Origin: Heracleum sosnowskyi | Taxonomy: Eukaryota; Streptophyta; Magnoliopsida; Apiales; Apiaceae | Length of the DNA stretch: 64,000 nucleotides | Direction of reading: 5' to 3' | Assembly (NCBI GenBank): GCA_030848705.1 | Contig: JAUIZM010000024.1 | Span: 62,001 to 126,000 of the forward strand | Shown: positions 1-10,641 of the stretch, in pieces | Numbering within the stretch: the first letter of the stretch is position 1 | Layout: each line of letters begins with the position of its first letter | The notes under the pieces: model-generated | Database searches by the model: none | The model's input: the letters and a program-made list of their open reading frames with translations, nothing else | Told to the model about the DNA's origin: nothing | Position numbers and translations under genes: made by a program

Positions 1-1540
1 CTACACGACGACATTATAATTTTTTGATACATTTTTATTTCATATTATATTATTAATATTAAATTTTAATACTAACATCGTCCTCTCTGATGAACCGCAC
101 TATTCCTAAACATAATTCTTCCTATTAAGCCACTTTCTCGTTAAATTCGAAATCCCAACTTTAACTTATACTATGAATACTTATATAAAAAAATTTATCA
201 ATAAAAATAAAAACCTAAAATTAAAATAAATTTTGTGTTCATAATATCAAATTCTAATATTTAATAAAAGTTTAGTAGTGTGTCGTCTTCTCATTGAACA
301 CATTTTGAGCCGCTCTCGTTTGGAACCGGAAGTCCTAACTTCATTAAATATTATTGATATTTATCTTATACAAAAACTTGTTTCCTTAAAATTAAAACCT
401 AAAAATAGATTGAATTCCAAATTTCTCTCTCCAGGCTTTCTAATATTTATAAAAAAATTTAGAATATGAAAATAAATCTTATCTTTACTATGTATATCAT
501 AAATACTTCGGTATTTATTTTCTTAACTAAAATTTAGAATCTAAAAATAGAACAAATATTATCTTTTAGTAAAAACTCCCAATAGTTTAAAAAAATATAT
601 AATGTCTAAGTTAGCAAAAAAAAGAATATAATTAATGTATAATATAATGTAGTATAATTTTTAGAGGACTCGCTTATACACACACTTTAGAATGATATAC
701 TTATAAAAAGAGGTGTTAATATCATTTTTTTTATGAATTTGAATTCCCTTTCTAAATTGAATATGTTGAAATAATTTTAGTTACATGTCTATACTATAGA
801 TTTGAATTTTCCATTCCTGTAAAATTCTATGCCATTCAAATTCTCATTCTTTTAATTTCGAATGCCTTTTGGAGTTCAAATATGTAACATGTTTTTAATT
901 ATATATATTATCTATACATTTTAATTCTTCTTCTTTATAAATTCGAATCTTTTCTTATAAATTTTTCTTTTTTATGACTTGGAATATCATTTGGAGTTCA
1001 AATATGTAACATGTTGTATTCAGACCTTCGGCTCATGTTTGCAAATTCTAATCCACATGCATCAGCAGACTGTCACCGTTCTAAGTTGGCAAAAGTGAAC
1101 GCAAAGATAAGCAAAAATAGAACCATTAACACAACACAAATAAAAAACCAATAATCAAGGACGTACTGAAAATCAAATCATAAAAGAGAGCAGGAAAATA
1201 TAAACGGAGACGGAGATGCAAAGACAAACACGTGAAAAATAAAATAACACCAAAAAAATTAAGAAAATATTAATTATATATTATTGCAAGTTCTAATTAT
1301 ATACGTTTACTATACTCAAATATCATTCCACTTTGAATATGATAAAAACTTATCGTCCCATAAATTTGAATGTTATTTCTACTTCTAATAGATCAAGAGG
1401 AAGTTTATTTATATGTTAGACAAAGTTCTACTTTCAATAAAATAAATTTAAATTAATCTCCCTTAAAATCGAACACCTATTCTATTTCAAATAAAACTTT
1501 TATTTATATGTGTTTTCTATAAATTTGAACTCTTCTCCCC

Positions 1541-1682
1541 AATAAATTCGAACACATATTATATTTCTAATATGTTAAAAGATATTTTTTGTTTATTATA
1601 TTTAATATTTTAAAATTTTAAATAATTATAAAAATAGATTGAGACGATACTAAAGGCGCCATGTATCCTCCTTTATAAATTT
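1541..1682 (+). repeat. Degenerate dispersed repeat, copy 1
   Basis: This block and 2617-2760 share the same order of phrases: TAAATTCGAA, a TATGTTAAA(A/T)GATATTTTTT stretch, ATTGAGACGAT, then TATCCTCCTTTATA. Both are direct and about 140 bp long. Further partial matches to the opening phrase occur around 1680-1790. The family is not recognised. Confidence 0.6.
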
Positions 1683-2616
1683 GAACTAATCTTCTTTATA
1701 AATTCGAACGTCTGTTCTACTTCAAATAAAACGTACTTATATGTCTTTTTTATAATTCGAACTATTTTACTGTATAAATTAGACCATTCATTCTATTTCT
1801 AATATATTAAAGACTTTCAATATAATTTATGTTAATAATTCAAACAAAAGACTACTTGAATATTCATACTACTGTCGTACTGCAGGAACTTGGATACTTG
1901 CAGTTGTAGCCCCACTATAGATGTTAGGAGATTGGTTTATGCAATTAAAAGCTTCATTCATGAAGTTTTACCAATTCAACGAAAAAAATACCGTTTATTT
2001 AATACTCAATATATGCTCAGAAAGAATTGCATATATGCTATACATGGGTTTCTCATTAATTTTTAAAAGTTCGCACATAAATTGTAAGAATAAATTGAAC
2101 AAAATTAAAGGATAGTTATAGATAATAAATAAATAAACATTTAATCAGAACTATAGGTACGTTTAAAATGTAAGATGTAAGAATAAATTTAAAAAATATA
2201 TTGATAAAAAATCTCATTATATTAACATCTGATTAAAAAACATAAGGTAAGAACATATATAACTTATGCAGCTACTAAATTTACAGGTCGTAAATACAAT
2301 CTATAGAACTTGACGTCATTTGAGCATGCATAGCGTATATGGAAAATGAAAATAATAGTGCAGAAAAGTGAAAAGGAATGTTTGACATACTTCCTTCCTG
2401 TCAAGAGAGCCTCAGCAAACTTATTTTCATGCATAGACACGAGAATCAAAGATAAAAAAATATGTTGACCATCGTGGGAGATTCGGGAGAGTTGTGAGAA
2501 ACCAAAAACTATGACCTTGCTTATATAACCTGTTATTCTCAAAAATCAAAAACTTCTTTTTTAAAAACTTATTTCATATAAATTCTGAATTCTTCTTCTC
2601 TATAAACTCAAACACC

Positions 2617-2760
2617 TATAAATTCGAATACCTATTCTACTTTTAGTATGTTAAATGATATTTTTTAAATTTTAATATTTATAATTCTAAAAATCTATAA
2701 AATTAGAAAAATTGATTGAGACGATCTGCGCCACATCACCTCCTACGTATCCTCCTTTAT
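2617..2760 (+). repeat. Degenerate dispersed repeat, copy 2
   Basis: This is the direct partner of 1541-1682, with the same phrase order and several small indels. The two copies lie about 1.1 kb apart, so they could be LTR-like flanks of a decayed element or simply two members of an AT-rich family. Confidence 0.55.
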
Positions 2761-3060
2761 ATATATATATATTGATTGATTACCTGCAATCATCAAATAA
2801 CTGCATGGATGCGGATATTTAGCAACAAAAAATGTCTGGATGTTGGGCTGTGGCACGTAATTAGCTCCCCTTGCATATTACTTCTCTGTAATATGCATTT
2901 CTGTTGGTTTTCTACTGACATGCTACCAAAAACTTCTGGATTTTGGAGATGATGATGATGAAAAAATCACTATTACGGCATTGTCTAGCAAGTTCAAAGA
3001 TGGAATCTTCTTCATCAGTTATCATTCAAGTAGCAGCAGTACTAATATCTAGTTCAAAGT

Positions 3061-3354
3061 TCAGTACATCTCTGGTTGGTAATTTTTTATTTGGTTTATT
3101 TTGTTCAACTAATTAACCATACTCAAACCAGAACAAAGTATCAGAAACGAGGGATGTCTAAAATCCAAAATAAATTCTTTGAACTTTTATTCATGAGTTC
3201 ATAAGAAGGTACCACATTTACCAATCAAAGATTCATGTGTTAATACGGATATATGCTAATCAAAAACTTCCAAGAGAATTTTAATCTGGCAAATCTCCAG
3301 CAAAGTTCAAATCCTTAAAAACTTACAAATTTATTAAAAGAATGATGCAACAAT
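3061..3354 (-). repeat. Duplicated 3' flank of an O-methyltransferase gene
   Basis: This sequence, lying downstream of the pseudogene on the minus strand, is closely similar to 12351-12636 downstream of the first intact O-methyltransferase gene. Shared landmarks in order are CAGTACAT, CATACTCAAACCAGAAC, TATCAGAAACGAGGGATG, CATAAGAAGGTACCACATTTA and AAAGATTCATGTGTTAATAC. The duplication unit therefore covered gene plus about 290 bp of 3' flank. Confidence 0.8.
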
Positions 3355-5238
3355 CTACACTTTTTTCTGAAATTCCAATACACTGTAAACAGCTGCGCTG
3401 CATATGAGTTCGAAAGCTGCAAATCCAAATTCTTTTGCCAATGCCTCAAATTCCTTTAAACTCCTGTCTTTTCCTCCCGGATTTATAACTATCATTACCA
3501 TATCAATATCCATGACGTTGCTTAATTTTAATGAAGAACCTGTGTTTGTATACTCGGGCACTACTGATTCTACAACCACCACCTTACCAAATTCTGGAAG
3601 GGCCTTACAGCAATTCTTTAAAAGCTTCAAGCACTGTTCATCGTGTTGGGCTCCGCCCCGAATTTCTAAATAAGTTAAGAATCCTGTTATGAGCAGTATT
3701 CTAATTTGTGATAATTGAGAACAGTCTTATTTTGATAAAGATAAGAATTGTGGAAAATTTCTATCCAATATAAGAAAAGATGGTAATTGTCACAAATTGA
3801 ATTGAGATATATTAGGATTAGAATACTTGTGTGGTGCCTATAAATATAGATATTTGTAGGGGTTTTAAAGTATTGCAAAACTTAGAGAGTTGTGTGCGAT
3901 ACACAAAAAAGAGCTTTTGTAATCAAGGTGAGGTGATTGTTCAAGAGTGTTGAGTGAGGGAGCGACTCCAAACTTGTAATACATTCATAGTGGATTTGTG
4001 GTTTTACCCTCCCTTGAGGGGTTTCCACGTTAAATTGTTGTGTTCTTTACTTTCGTGTTTGTTATTGTGTTTGATTAACGTTGTTCTATAGTGGATGCGA
4101 TCCTAACACATCGCTCTAGTCGTGAAGTATCCACTGCATAACCCAAGTATTCCAAGATATGAAAAACAGGTTTATGTTTTGGACAACTTTGTAACATTAC
4201 ACATGTGTATAAGTGTATTCATAAATATGAAAATAAGCTTAGTTTTTGTATCACGAAAGTACTCACCTTCATGAAAATGACTTCTCCTTTTGGGACACTT
4301 TCGAACATATCTCCTCCCATATGCTCCACACCTAGCATGCGCCAATGAAGGAGGTTCATAATATATCTTCATATCTTTCCTTAATCAGGATAGTGACAAT
4401 ATATTTAGATGCTTATAAAATAGCCTAATTATACATTCTAATAATCTCTTCGTTTTCCATTGTGATCTATCAAACCTAACTCAAGATAAGAGGCTAATCC
4501 AGCCTGAGTTCAATTTTATTTTATTTTTGCTAAATTAACACACAGCATGAGTTCAATTACCAGGTAAAGGAGCGGCGTTCTTGATCACATGAGGCAAATC
4601 GAAGTTGATTCCCCTAATTTGTGGATATTTGGCTATGATTTTGGCTACCGTTGCCCCGGTTCCACCAACAACGTCTATGATCTCTGTGATCTCTTTGAAT
4701 CCAGTGTAAACTTCTAAAATCTTCTGCATGACTATAGTGGTGTGGTTATACATTGCTTGATTAAAAACATCATTGTATCTGCCGTCTTTTGCAGGGCATT
4801 CAAATGCATGCATGACGTCGTGAGCCTTGTTAAAAGGAATTCCTCCCTCAATCACCGCATCTTTCAACTAGTACCTGAAGGCATTGATTACATTGTTACA
4901 AGCGTTTTACAGGATATACGTGGAGATGTCTAAAACATTTTAGCGTAAAATTTGAAAGATAAAAAAGAGTAGCAGATGAACCAAGAATCAACAAAAACTA
5001 TGTCGTGAAGCATAAGCAATAAAGGATCTAGTGAAACCCCATCTTCGTCTGCAATGTAATGTTTGTAGATACTTGCTAGACTGTACAAACTCTTTTCTTT
5101 GCCATCATCTTCAACTACTACTGTCCGGATAAGGATGGAATTGGCAGCCAAAAACCGGAGAATTCGCTCAAGCATGGACGTAGCTGCAGGATTTTGTGTG
5201 GGAAGATGAGCTACAATATCATCACTACACAGCTAGTA
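3355..5238 (-). pseudogene. Class II O-methyltransferase pseudogene (truncated, solo LTR in exon 4)
   Basis: This minus-strand copy has the four-exon structure of the two intact neighbours. Exon 1 is cut short (4982-5238) and lacks about the first 70 codons. Exon 2 is 4561-4874, exon 3 is 4267-4331, and exon 4 is split as 4109-4133 and 3355-3643. Exon lengths of 314 and 65 bp match the intact genes, and splice sites are retained. Breaks seen are the missing 5' end, a TAG at 4868-4870 where both intact genes have CAG, and a 465-bp solo LTR inside exon 4. The SAM glycine motif reads DVVGGTG, altered at the first glycine of the usual DVGGGTG. The gene cannot make a full enzyme. Family assignment is firm from the SAM motif, the LPHVIKNA segment and the end of the protein. 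Confidence 0.9.
3644..4108. mobile_element. Solo LTR of an LTR retrotransposon
   Basis: The 465-bp insert interrupts exon 4 of the O-methyltransferase pseudogene. It begins TGTTGGG and ends CCTAACA, giving short TG...CA inverted ends, and is flanked by a 5-bp duplication CATCG at 3639-3643 and 4109-4113. Joining the flanks matches the uninterrupted exon in the intact genes. No coding sequence, primer-binding site or polypurine tract lies inside, so it is a solo LTR left by LTR-LTR recombination. Orientation is not certain, though the plus-strand right half (TTGTAATACATT, then CCACGTTAAATTG) resembles the 3' part of plant Copia LTRs. Confidence 0.88.
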
Positions 5239-5248
5239 ATGTAATGTA

Positions 5249-5298
5249 ATGTTTGCTTTTCAGTCTGTGTATTTTATCTTTTGCTTACAAATTTGACT
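5249..5298 (+). repeat. Short direct repeat at the pseudogene truncation point
   Basis: About 50 bp starting ATGTTTGCTTTTCAGTCTGT are repeated nearly exactly at 6166-6213, inside an apparent intron of the ABCE fragment. The 5249 copy abuts the point where the O-methyltransferase exon breaks off, preceded by a TAATG triplet run. The truncation therefore joins the exon to a duplicate of the ABCE intron. Confidence 0.8.
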
Positions 5299-5617
5299 TA
5301 AAATGAAGAAGGCTATTGCTCATATTGTTCTAGACCTAAAAGTTTTAATGGTCTCTTTAATGATAATCTTTTGCGACATTTCTGGCATATTATCAAGAAA
5401 GCTCGATAAGTCTTAATGTTTTGTTGATTGGAGCTTCATAATTGTTAAATGTATTCACAGTCTCATGGACATGACCCTTAGACATTTTGTTTTCTTTAAC
5501 AAGCAAAGACCATTTATTGGACACAGTTTCGCAATTTTAATGACATAGACAACCTGCTTAAACATTTGTTCTTCATTTAATTATTGTAAAATATTATGAT
5601 ACTTAATTAGTCTTTTT

Positions 5618-5686
5618 TTGGAGATGGGTGATCTTCATGAAAGGCATCCGAATATGAGGTTGGATGTTGATAACATGTCATATGAG
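5618..5686 (+). pseudogene. Fragment of a plant RING-type E3 ligase exon
   Basis: The plus frame reads GDLHERHPNMRLDVDNMSYE, which I recognise as the segment before the RING domain in plant MBR1/MBR2/BIG BROTHER-like ubiquitin ligases, where a phrase such as RLDIDNMSYEELLALGERIG is typical. The match stops at SYE, followed by GTTCTATT, which could be the old splice donor. No RING cysteines follow. It is an isolated captured or left-over exon piece and cannot act as a ligase. The family call rests on one short conserved motif recalled from memory. Confidence 0.6.
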
Positions 5687-6007
5687 GTTCTATTCTCAAC
5701 TTTTATAATAACATTTGTGATCCCTGTTTCTTTGCTGTGTATCCTAAAAATTAGGTTTAGATTCTGTTTTTTGCTGAGTAATTCTTTCGAGGTCCTGGCA
5801 CTATGATGTTCTTATATATTCACCGTATTAACAAAGAGTTTCATGACATTAACAGTGTAGTTGCTACTTAATTCTTTGTGGTAGAAGTCCTGCTTTTCAA
5901 TAAATGTGACTTGCATTATAAAGCTTAATCGGTGCATGGGAAATTAAATCACTCAGTTATTGCTATTGTGTATGAGGATTAAATCAGATTATAAAGTATA
6001 GCATGAA

Positions 6008-6664
6008 AGATTATCTGACGGGGAGCAGTTTATTATTATTGCAGCAGCTATACTGGAAGTTGAAACTTACATGTTTGTTGAACCCTCGAGCTACCTTGAT
6101 GTGAAATAAACTCAAGACAGCTCGAGTTATTCGATCCTTACTCGAGGGTAATAGGTTTCTATTCTATGTTTGCTTTTCAGTCTGTGTATTTTATCTTTTG
6201 CCTACAAATTTGAGTCACTCAGATTAGATATTTTGAAAACCAGTTACGTGGTTTTTGTGGAGCATGACCTTAGCATCATGTATTATTTATTGTATTTATT
6301 GAATTGCATTTGTTGCTTATACGGAGAACCTATTGCATACGGTGTTGTTACTTTTCAAATTTCTGTCAGAAAAGGAATTTCAAATTCTTGGCTGATTTTG
6401 TACCTACCTTATATTATACACTTTCAGGAGGAATCTCTTTCTTTCAAGGCGAAATGTAAATAAAATTGTAGATGCCTGCTACTGGTTGCTTGGAATAATT
6501 ATTTACTGATGTTCCTTGATCCTCCAGGTTGCGAGGACTCCGCAGGAAAAGTGCCAAATGCATATTCATTTGGACTTTTCAAATATCCAACCATGAGTGT
6601 AACCGGGGGTAGCAGTATGCTAGGTGAGAATGGAATGGGAAAGACAACATTTATTCAGATACTA
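6008..6664 (+). pseudogene. ABCE/RLI (ribosome-recycling ATPase) pseudogene fragment
   Basis: Several plus-frame blocks appear in the order found in ABCE1/RNase L inhibitor proteins. They are an ABC signature (RLSDGEQF, usual LSGGE), a Walker B-like YMFVEPSSYLDVK (usual YMFDEPSSYLD, key Asp changed to Val), LKTARVIRSLLEG, the H-loop segment VVFVEHDLSIMYYL, ICCLYGEPIAYGVVT, EESLSFK, and then after an intron the second Walker A, LGENGMGKTTF, ending at a GT donor near 6665. Frames shift between blocks and a TAA follows DVK near 6100. Only the end of the first and the start of the second nucleotide-binding domain are present, and the iron-sulfur domain is absent. It is a dead fragment in the spacer between two O-methyltransferase relics. 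Confidence 0.82.
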
Positions 6665-6807
6665 GTATGTGTTTTTTGACACGTGGTAGCTTCCAGATGA
6701 ATGCTTGACATATTACTGTACATCATTCTACGACAATCCATTACCATAAAAATTATTATTTTTTCCATTCACTCCGGATACTATAGTCCGGGTAAGAATG
6801 GACTTGG

Positions 6808-7036
6808 TAATAGAAATGGAAGAACAGTAATGTATTGATCTATGTGTTGTTATAGAACTTGAGAGAGAACCCAGTAGTAATACATCATAAACTATTCTTC
6901 AACTTTACAATGAGCACTAACTCAAAACATATATTCTCTCTCTTCTAACAACTTCTTAACTAACTTTGATGACCTGTCACTCTGCTGAGCTGGAGCTTAG
7001 CTGTCATTCTGCTGAGCTGGAGTCATAGAACTAACA
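6808..7036 (-). repeat. 3' LTR of the gag-less Copia element
   Basis: This block matches 10150-10370 nearly base for base from AGAACAGTAATG to the shared end CATAGAACTAACA. The outer left end is less certain because the first 20 bases differ between copies. It contains the internal duplication GCTGAGCTGGAG. Read on the minus strand the LTR begins TGTTAGTTC. Confidence 0.85.
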
Positions 7037-10000
7037 TCCCACTGCAAGTGAGGAGTCGAAAACAAGTTGTAGACACCTAACTTGGAAAGAAGGAATGATA
7101 ACTGTGAAGATGCTGACGCCTTTGTGAAGATGTCCGCAGGTTGATCAATGGAGGCTATGTGTTGCATCGCAACAAGTCCTTGTTGCAACTTTTGACGTAC
7201 CAAGTGACAATCAATGTCAATATGCTTGTACGTTCATGAAACACTGGATTAGAGACGATATACAGTGCAGACTTGTTGTCATAAAACAATGTAACTAGAG
7301 TTAGTTGCGTAAACTGCATTTATGTCAACAATGCCACTACCCTTGTTAGCTCACAACACGTATCTGCCAGGGACCTATACTCTACTTCTGCAGACGAGCG
7401 AGAAATGATATGTTGTTTCTTACATTTCCAGGTGACTAAAGAATCACCCAACATCACACAGTAACCCGTAAGAGACAAACGAGTATTGGGACAACTCGCC
7501 CAGTCAGCATCACAATAGGAAGATAAAGCTAAAACTGAGTTAGAAGAGAACAGTAAACCTTGTCCACAAGTACCCTGGAGATGACGAACAACCTTTACTG
7601 CCACATGCTAATGAGACTCACGAAGAGAGTTCATAAATTGTGCCAGAACATGTACAGGGTATGCCAGGTCAGGACGCGTAATAGTCAAGTATATAAGACG
7701 ACCAATTAACCTTCTGTACTGAGTAACATCTCGAAGAAAAGGAGTAATATCATCTCCTAATAGTACATGGTGTTGTTCCATAGGAATGCAGGAAGACTTA
7801 GTATCACACAGAATGGTATCCTTGATGACATCCATTGTATATTTACGTTGATGCAGATATATACCATGCACAGATCTTGTGAGTTCAAGACCCAAGAAAT
7901 ATGTGAGCAGGCCTAAATCCTTGACCTTAAACTGAGTACCAAGAAATTGTATAACCTCAGAAAGTAACTCGTCATTGTTACCAGTCAACAACATGTCATC
8001 GACATAAATCAGAAGAAAGGCAACAGTAACTCCACGTCGAAACTGAAATAGACTTGAATCACTAATAAGCTGCACAAAGCCAAACTTTAACAAGGCAGTA
8101 GAGAGAGCAATGAACCACTGTCGTGGAGCTTGCTTGAGCCCATAAATGGACTTAATGAGACGACAAACCAATCTCTGATTTGCAAATCGAGACTGTAAAG
8201 TAGCTGAAGGAATATAACCTGGAGGCAAGGCCATGTACACCTCCTCATCAAGAAACCCATGTAGAAATGCATTAGTAACATCAAGTTGCTTAAGAAGCCA
8301 ATTGTTCTTAGCAGCTAATGTTAACAAAATACGTAAAGTAGATATTTTTGCCACAGGAGCAAATGTCTCAAAGTAATCCAATCCTTCCGTTTGAGTGAAC
8401 CCCTTAGCAACCAACCGGGCTTTATATCGATCAACGGTGCCATTAGCAAGATACTTAATTTTATATAACCACTTGCACCCAACAATTTTCTTACCAGGTG
8501 GCAAAGGTTGTAACTCCCAAGTGTTATTGGCTTCAAGAGCAGCCAATTCAACACTCATAGCTTCACACCATATAGGTTGTCTAACAGCTTGTTTGTATGT
8601 AGTTGGTTCAGTAACATTGTCAACAGTAGCCACAAATGGAACAGTAGTGGGATCAAATGGCAACAGTGACGTATAGCCAAGAAGAGAGCAGTACGATGTT
8701 GAGATGGAGGATTTTAACTGTATAGAGTTGACCAGATGAGTGGTTAATCCAGTGTAGTCTGAAAATTTAGACGGCATGTGTCTTGTTCTTTGAGGTCGAT
8801 TACTAACAGTAGGGTTAACAATGTCAGTACTAGGACAGGAAGAACTAGGACTCGAAGAAATATTAGGGACAATAGACTCAATCACCTCATCAACAGAAGT
8901 AGACACCTCAGGATGCGAAGTAAGAGTAGTAATAACAGTGTCAACATATAAAGGATCACATTCAATAAAACTATGGGTATTAGGGAACAGTTGAGAAATA
9001 GATGGAGTGGGTATATTATGAAATGGGAATATATGTTCATGAAAACGTACATCGCGAGAAACAAATATTTGTTTAGTTTGTAAATCAAGTACCTTGTACC
9101 CCTTTGTAGCAAACGGATATCCAACAAACACGCCCTTAATGGCTCGTGGAGCAAATTTGTCCGTTGAATGAGGAACCATAGTGGCATAGCATAAGCACCC
9201 AAAGACATTTAATTCATTAAAATCAGGTGACTTCTGGAACAAAACTTCATATGGTGTAGCACCTTGTAACTGGACAGAGGGGGTTCGATTCAAGAGATGA
9301 GCTGATGTCAACAAACAATCACCCCAAAGATTAATTGGAACACCAGACTGAAAGCGTAAGGCTCGTGCAATATTGAGTAATGTCCTATGTTTACGTTCAA
9401 CCAAGCCGTTCTGTTGCGGAGTATACACACATATGGTCTGATGAACAACATCTTTATCCGTAAACCATGAGGACAAAGTACGATTTAAAAATTCAGAACC
9501 ATTGTCTGAACGTATAGTTTTGATAGTAGTAGAGAATTGATTTTCCACATAAGACATAAAGGCCTTAAACAAAGAAGGAACAGTGTACTTATCAGGCACC
9601 AAATACACCCAAGTAGTACGTGATTTGTCATCAACAATAGTCAGAAACGAATTGCAGTTGTTGTGAGTCTTATGCCTGTATGGGCCCCAAAGATCCACAT
9701 GAACAAGCTCAAAGATATTTGCGGATATAGACAAACTAGTAGCAAACTTTTGTCTAGTTTGCTTAGACAGCATACACACATCACACGGTGGAAAAACACC
9801 ACTCAGATCTGCAACTGAGATTAATTTCAAAACTGCAGGAGGTATATGACCCAGTCGTTTGTGCCAGAGAATATTTGATGTGGTACTTGTAGCACAGGAA
9901 ATAACTGGAGGAATAGAGGATTGAGATTGATGTTGTGACACCTGAGCCTGACTAAGGAGATACAAACCATTACGTTCTTTACCAAGCTCAAGAGCTTTCT

Positions 10001-10085
10001 GCCAAGTGGGAGCCTGAATAGAGCATTGTTGGGCTGTGAAAGTAGCAACATAATTTGTGTCACTCAGTAGCTTGGATATAGACAA
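6997..10085 (-). pseudogene. Copia pol (integrase, reverse transcriptase, RNase H), inactivated
   Basis: The minus frame from 10085 gives in order a GAG-pre-integrase motif (LWHKRLGHI), integrase with HVDLWGP, RSDNGSEF and LVERKHR (the DDE residues), reverse transcriptase with KARLVAKGFTQTEG, LDVTNAFLHG and YVDDMLLTG, then RNase H with SLTGYCVMLG and SRSSAEVEYRSLAD, and finally a DQPADIFTK tail. A TAG at 7608-7610 separates RT from RNase H within one frame, and further frameshifts occur at 7203-7320. No gag or aspartic protease frame exists upstream. In an active relative this polyprotein copies element RNA to DNA and integrates it; this one cannot. Confidence 0.9.
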
Positions 10086-10149
10086 AAGATTATATCTAAA
10101 GGTAGGAACACTAACTCAGTAGCTTGGATATAGACAAAAGATTATATGG

Positions 10150-10370
10150 TTACTAAGAACAGTAATGTATTGATCTATGTGTTGTTACAGAACTTGAGAG
10201 AGAACCCAGTAGTAATACATCAGAAACTATTCTTCAACTTTACAATGAGCACTAACTCAAAACATATATTCTCTTTCTTCTAACAACTTCTTAACTAACT
10301 TTGATGACATGTCACTCTGCTGAGCTGGAGCTTAGCTGTCATTCTGCTGAGCTGGAGTCATAGAACTAAC
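10150..10370 (-). repeat. 5' LTR of the gag-less Copia element
   Basis: This is the partner of 6808-7036. On the minus strand it starts TGTTAGTTC at 10370, immediately beside the target duplication CTTGG at 10371-10375. No clear tRNA primer-binding site follows it, consistent with the deletion of the leader and gag. Confidence 0.85.
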
Positions 10371-10641
10371 ACTTGGTAGCCAGAACCGGAGAATTCTATC
10401 AAGCATTGCAGGTGCTGTCGGATTTTGTGTGGGAAGATGAGCTACAATATCATCACTGGACAACATTTTAGCATTATCACCAAAAGGAGAAGTACCATTA
10501 ACAGCAGCATCCTTAGCCATGATCTCAAATAAATCAAGCTGGATAGCAGCTTTCATTACCATTCCAAGAATTGAACCATTATTTAGTTGTAGTACCCTTA
10601 TAATTAAAATCATTGGCTTCTTCATCATCTTCTTTGGACAT

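Larger units (their letters stand above)
1..3060. other. AT-rich intergenic DNA, no gene seen
   Basis: I see no supportable coding region. Open frames here are short, low in complexity and lack recognisable motifs. The stretch is very AT-rich and holds degenerate repeats, including a short phrase around TTCAAATATGTAACATG occurring near 877 and 998, and a longer pair listed separately. It looks like old, eroded repeat sequence. Confidence 0.6.
6808..10370 (-). mobile_element. Copia LTR retrotransposon lacking gag
   Basis: The minus-strand element is inserted in an O-methyltransferase exon with a short target duplication (CTTGG at 6803-6807 and 10371-10375). Two near-identical LTRs bound a pol region. 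Only about 65 bp separate the 5' LTR from the start of the pol frame, so gag, the protease and a recognisable primer-binding site are missing. That short leader contains a duplicated 33-bp segment (near 10064 and 10114) starting CTCAGTAGCTTGG. LTRs differ at a handful of positions in about 215 bp, implying a fairly recent insertion. Confidence 0.88.
6778..10641 (-). pseudogene. O-methyltransferase exon-1 fragment split by a Copia element
   Basis: The larger piece, 10371-10641, reads on the minus strand from an ATG at 10639-10641 through LNNGSILGMVMKAAIQLD, IMAKDAAVNGTSPFG and SSDDIVAHLPTQNPTAP to DRILRF, matching exon 1 of the intact genes. A small frameshift near the start and further changes break the frame. 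The exon continues for about 30 bp on the far side of the retrotransposon (6778-6807). Nothing corresponding to exons 2-4 follows to the left, where the ABCE fragment lies. It is a partial tandem copy. Confidence 0.82.

Noticed and set aside
2264..2542. 92-codon minus-strand frame
   Set aside because: It lies in eroded repeat DNA and has no family features.
5239..6777. Calling the gene-fragment patchwork a Helitron
   Set aside because: I could not find a convincing 5' TC end or a 3' hairpin followed by CTRR, so only the fragments are annotated.
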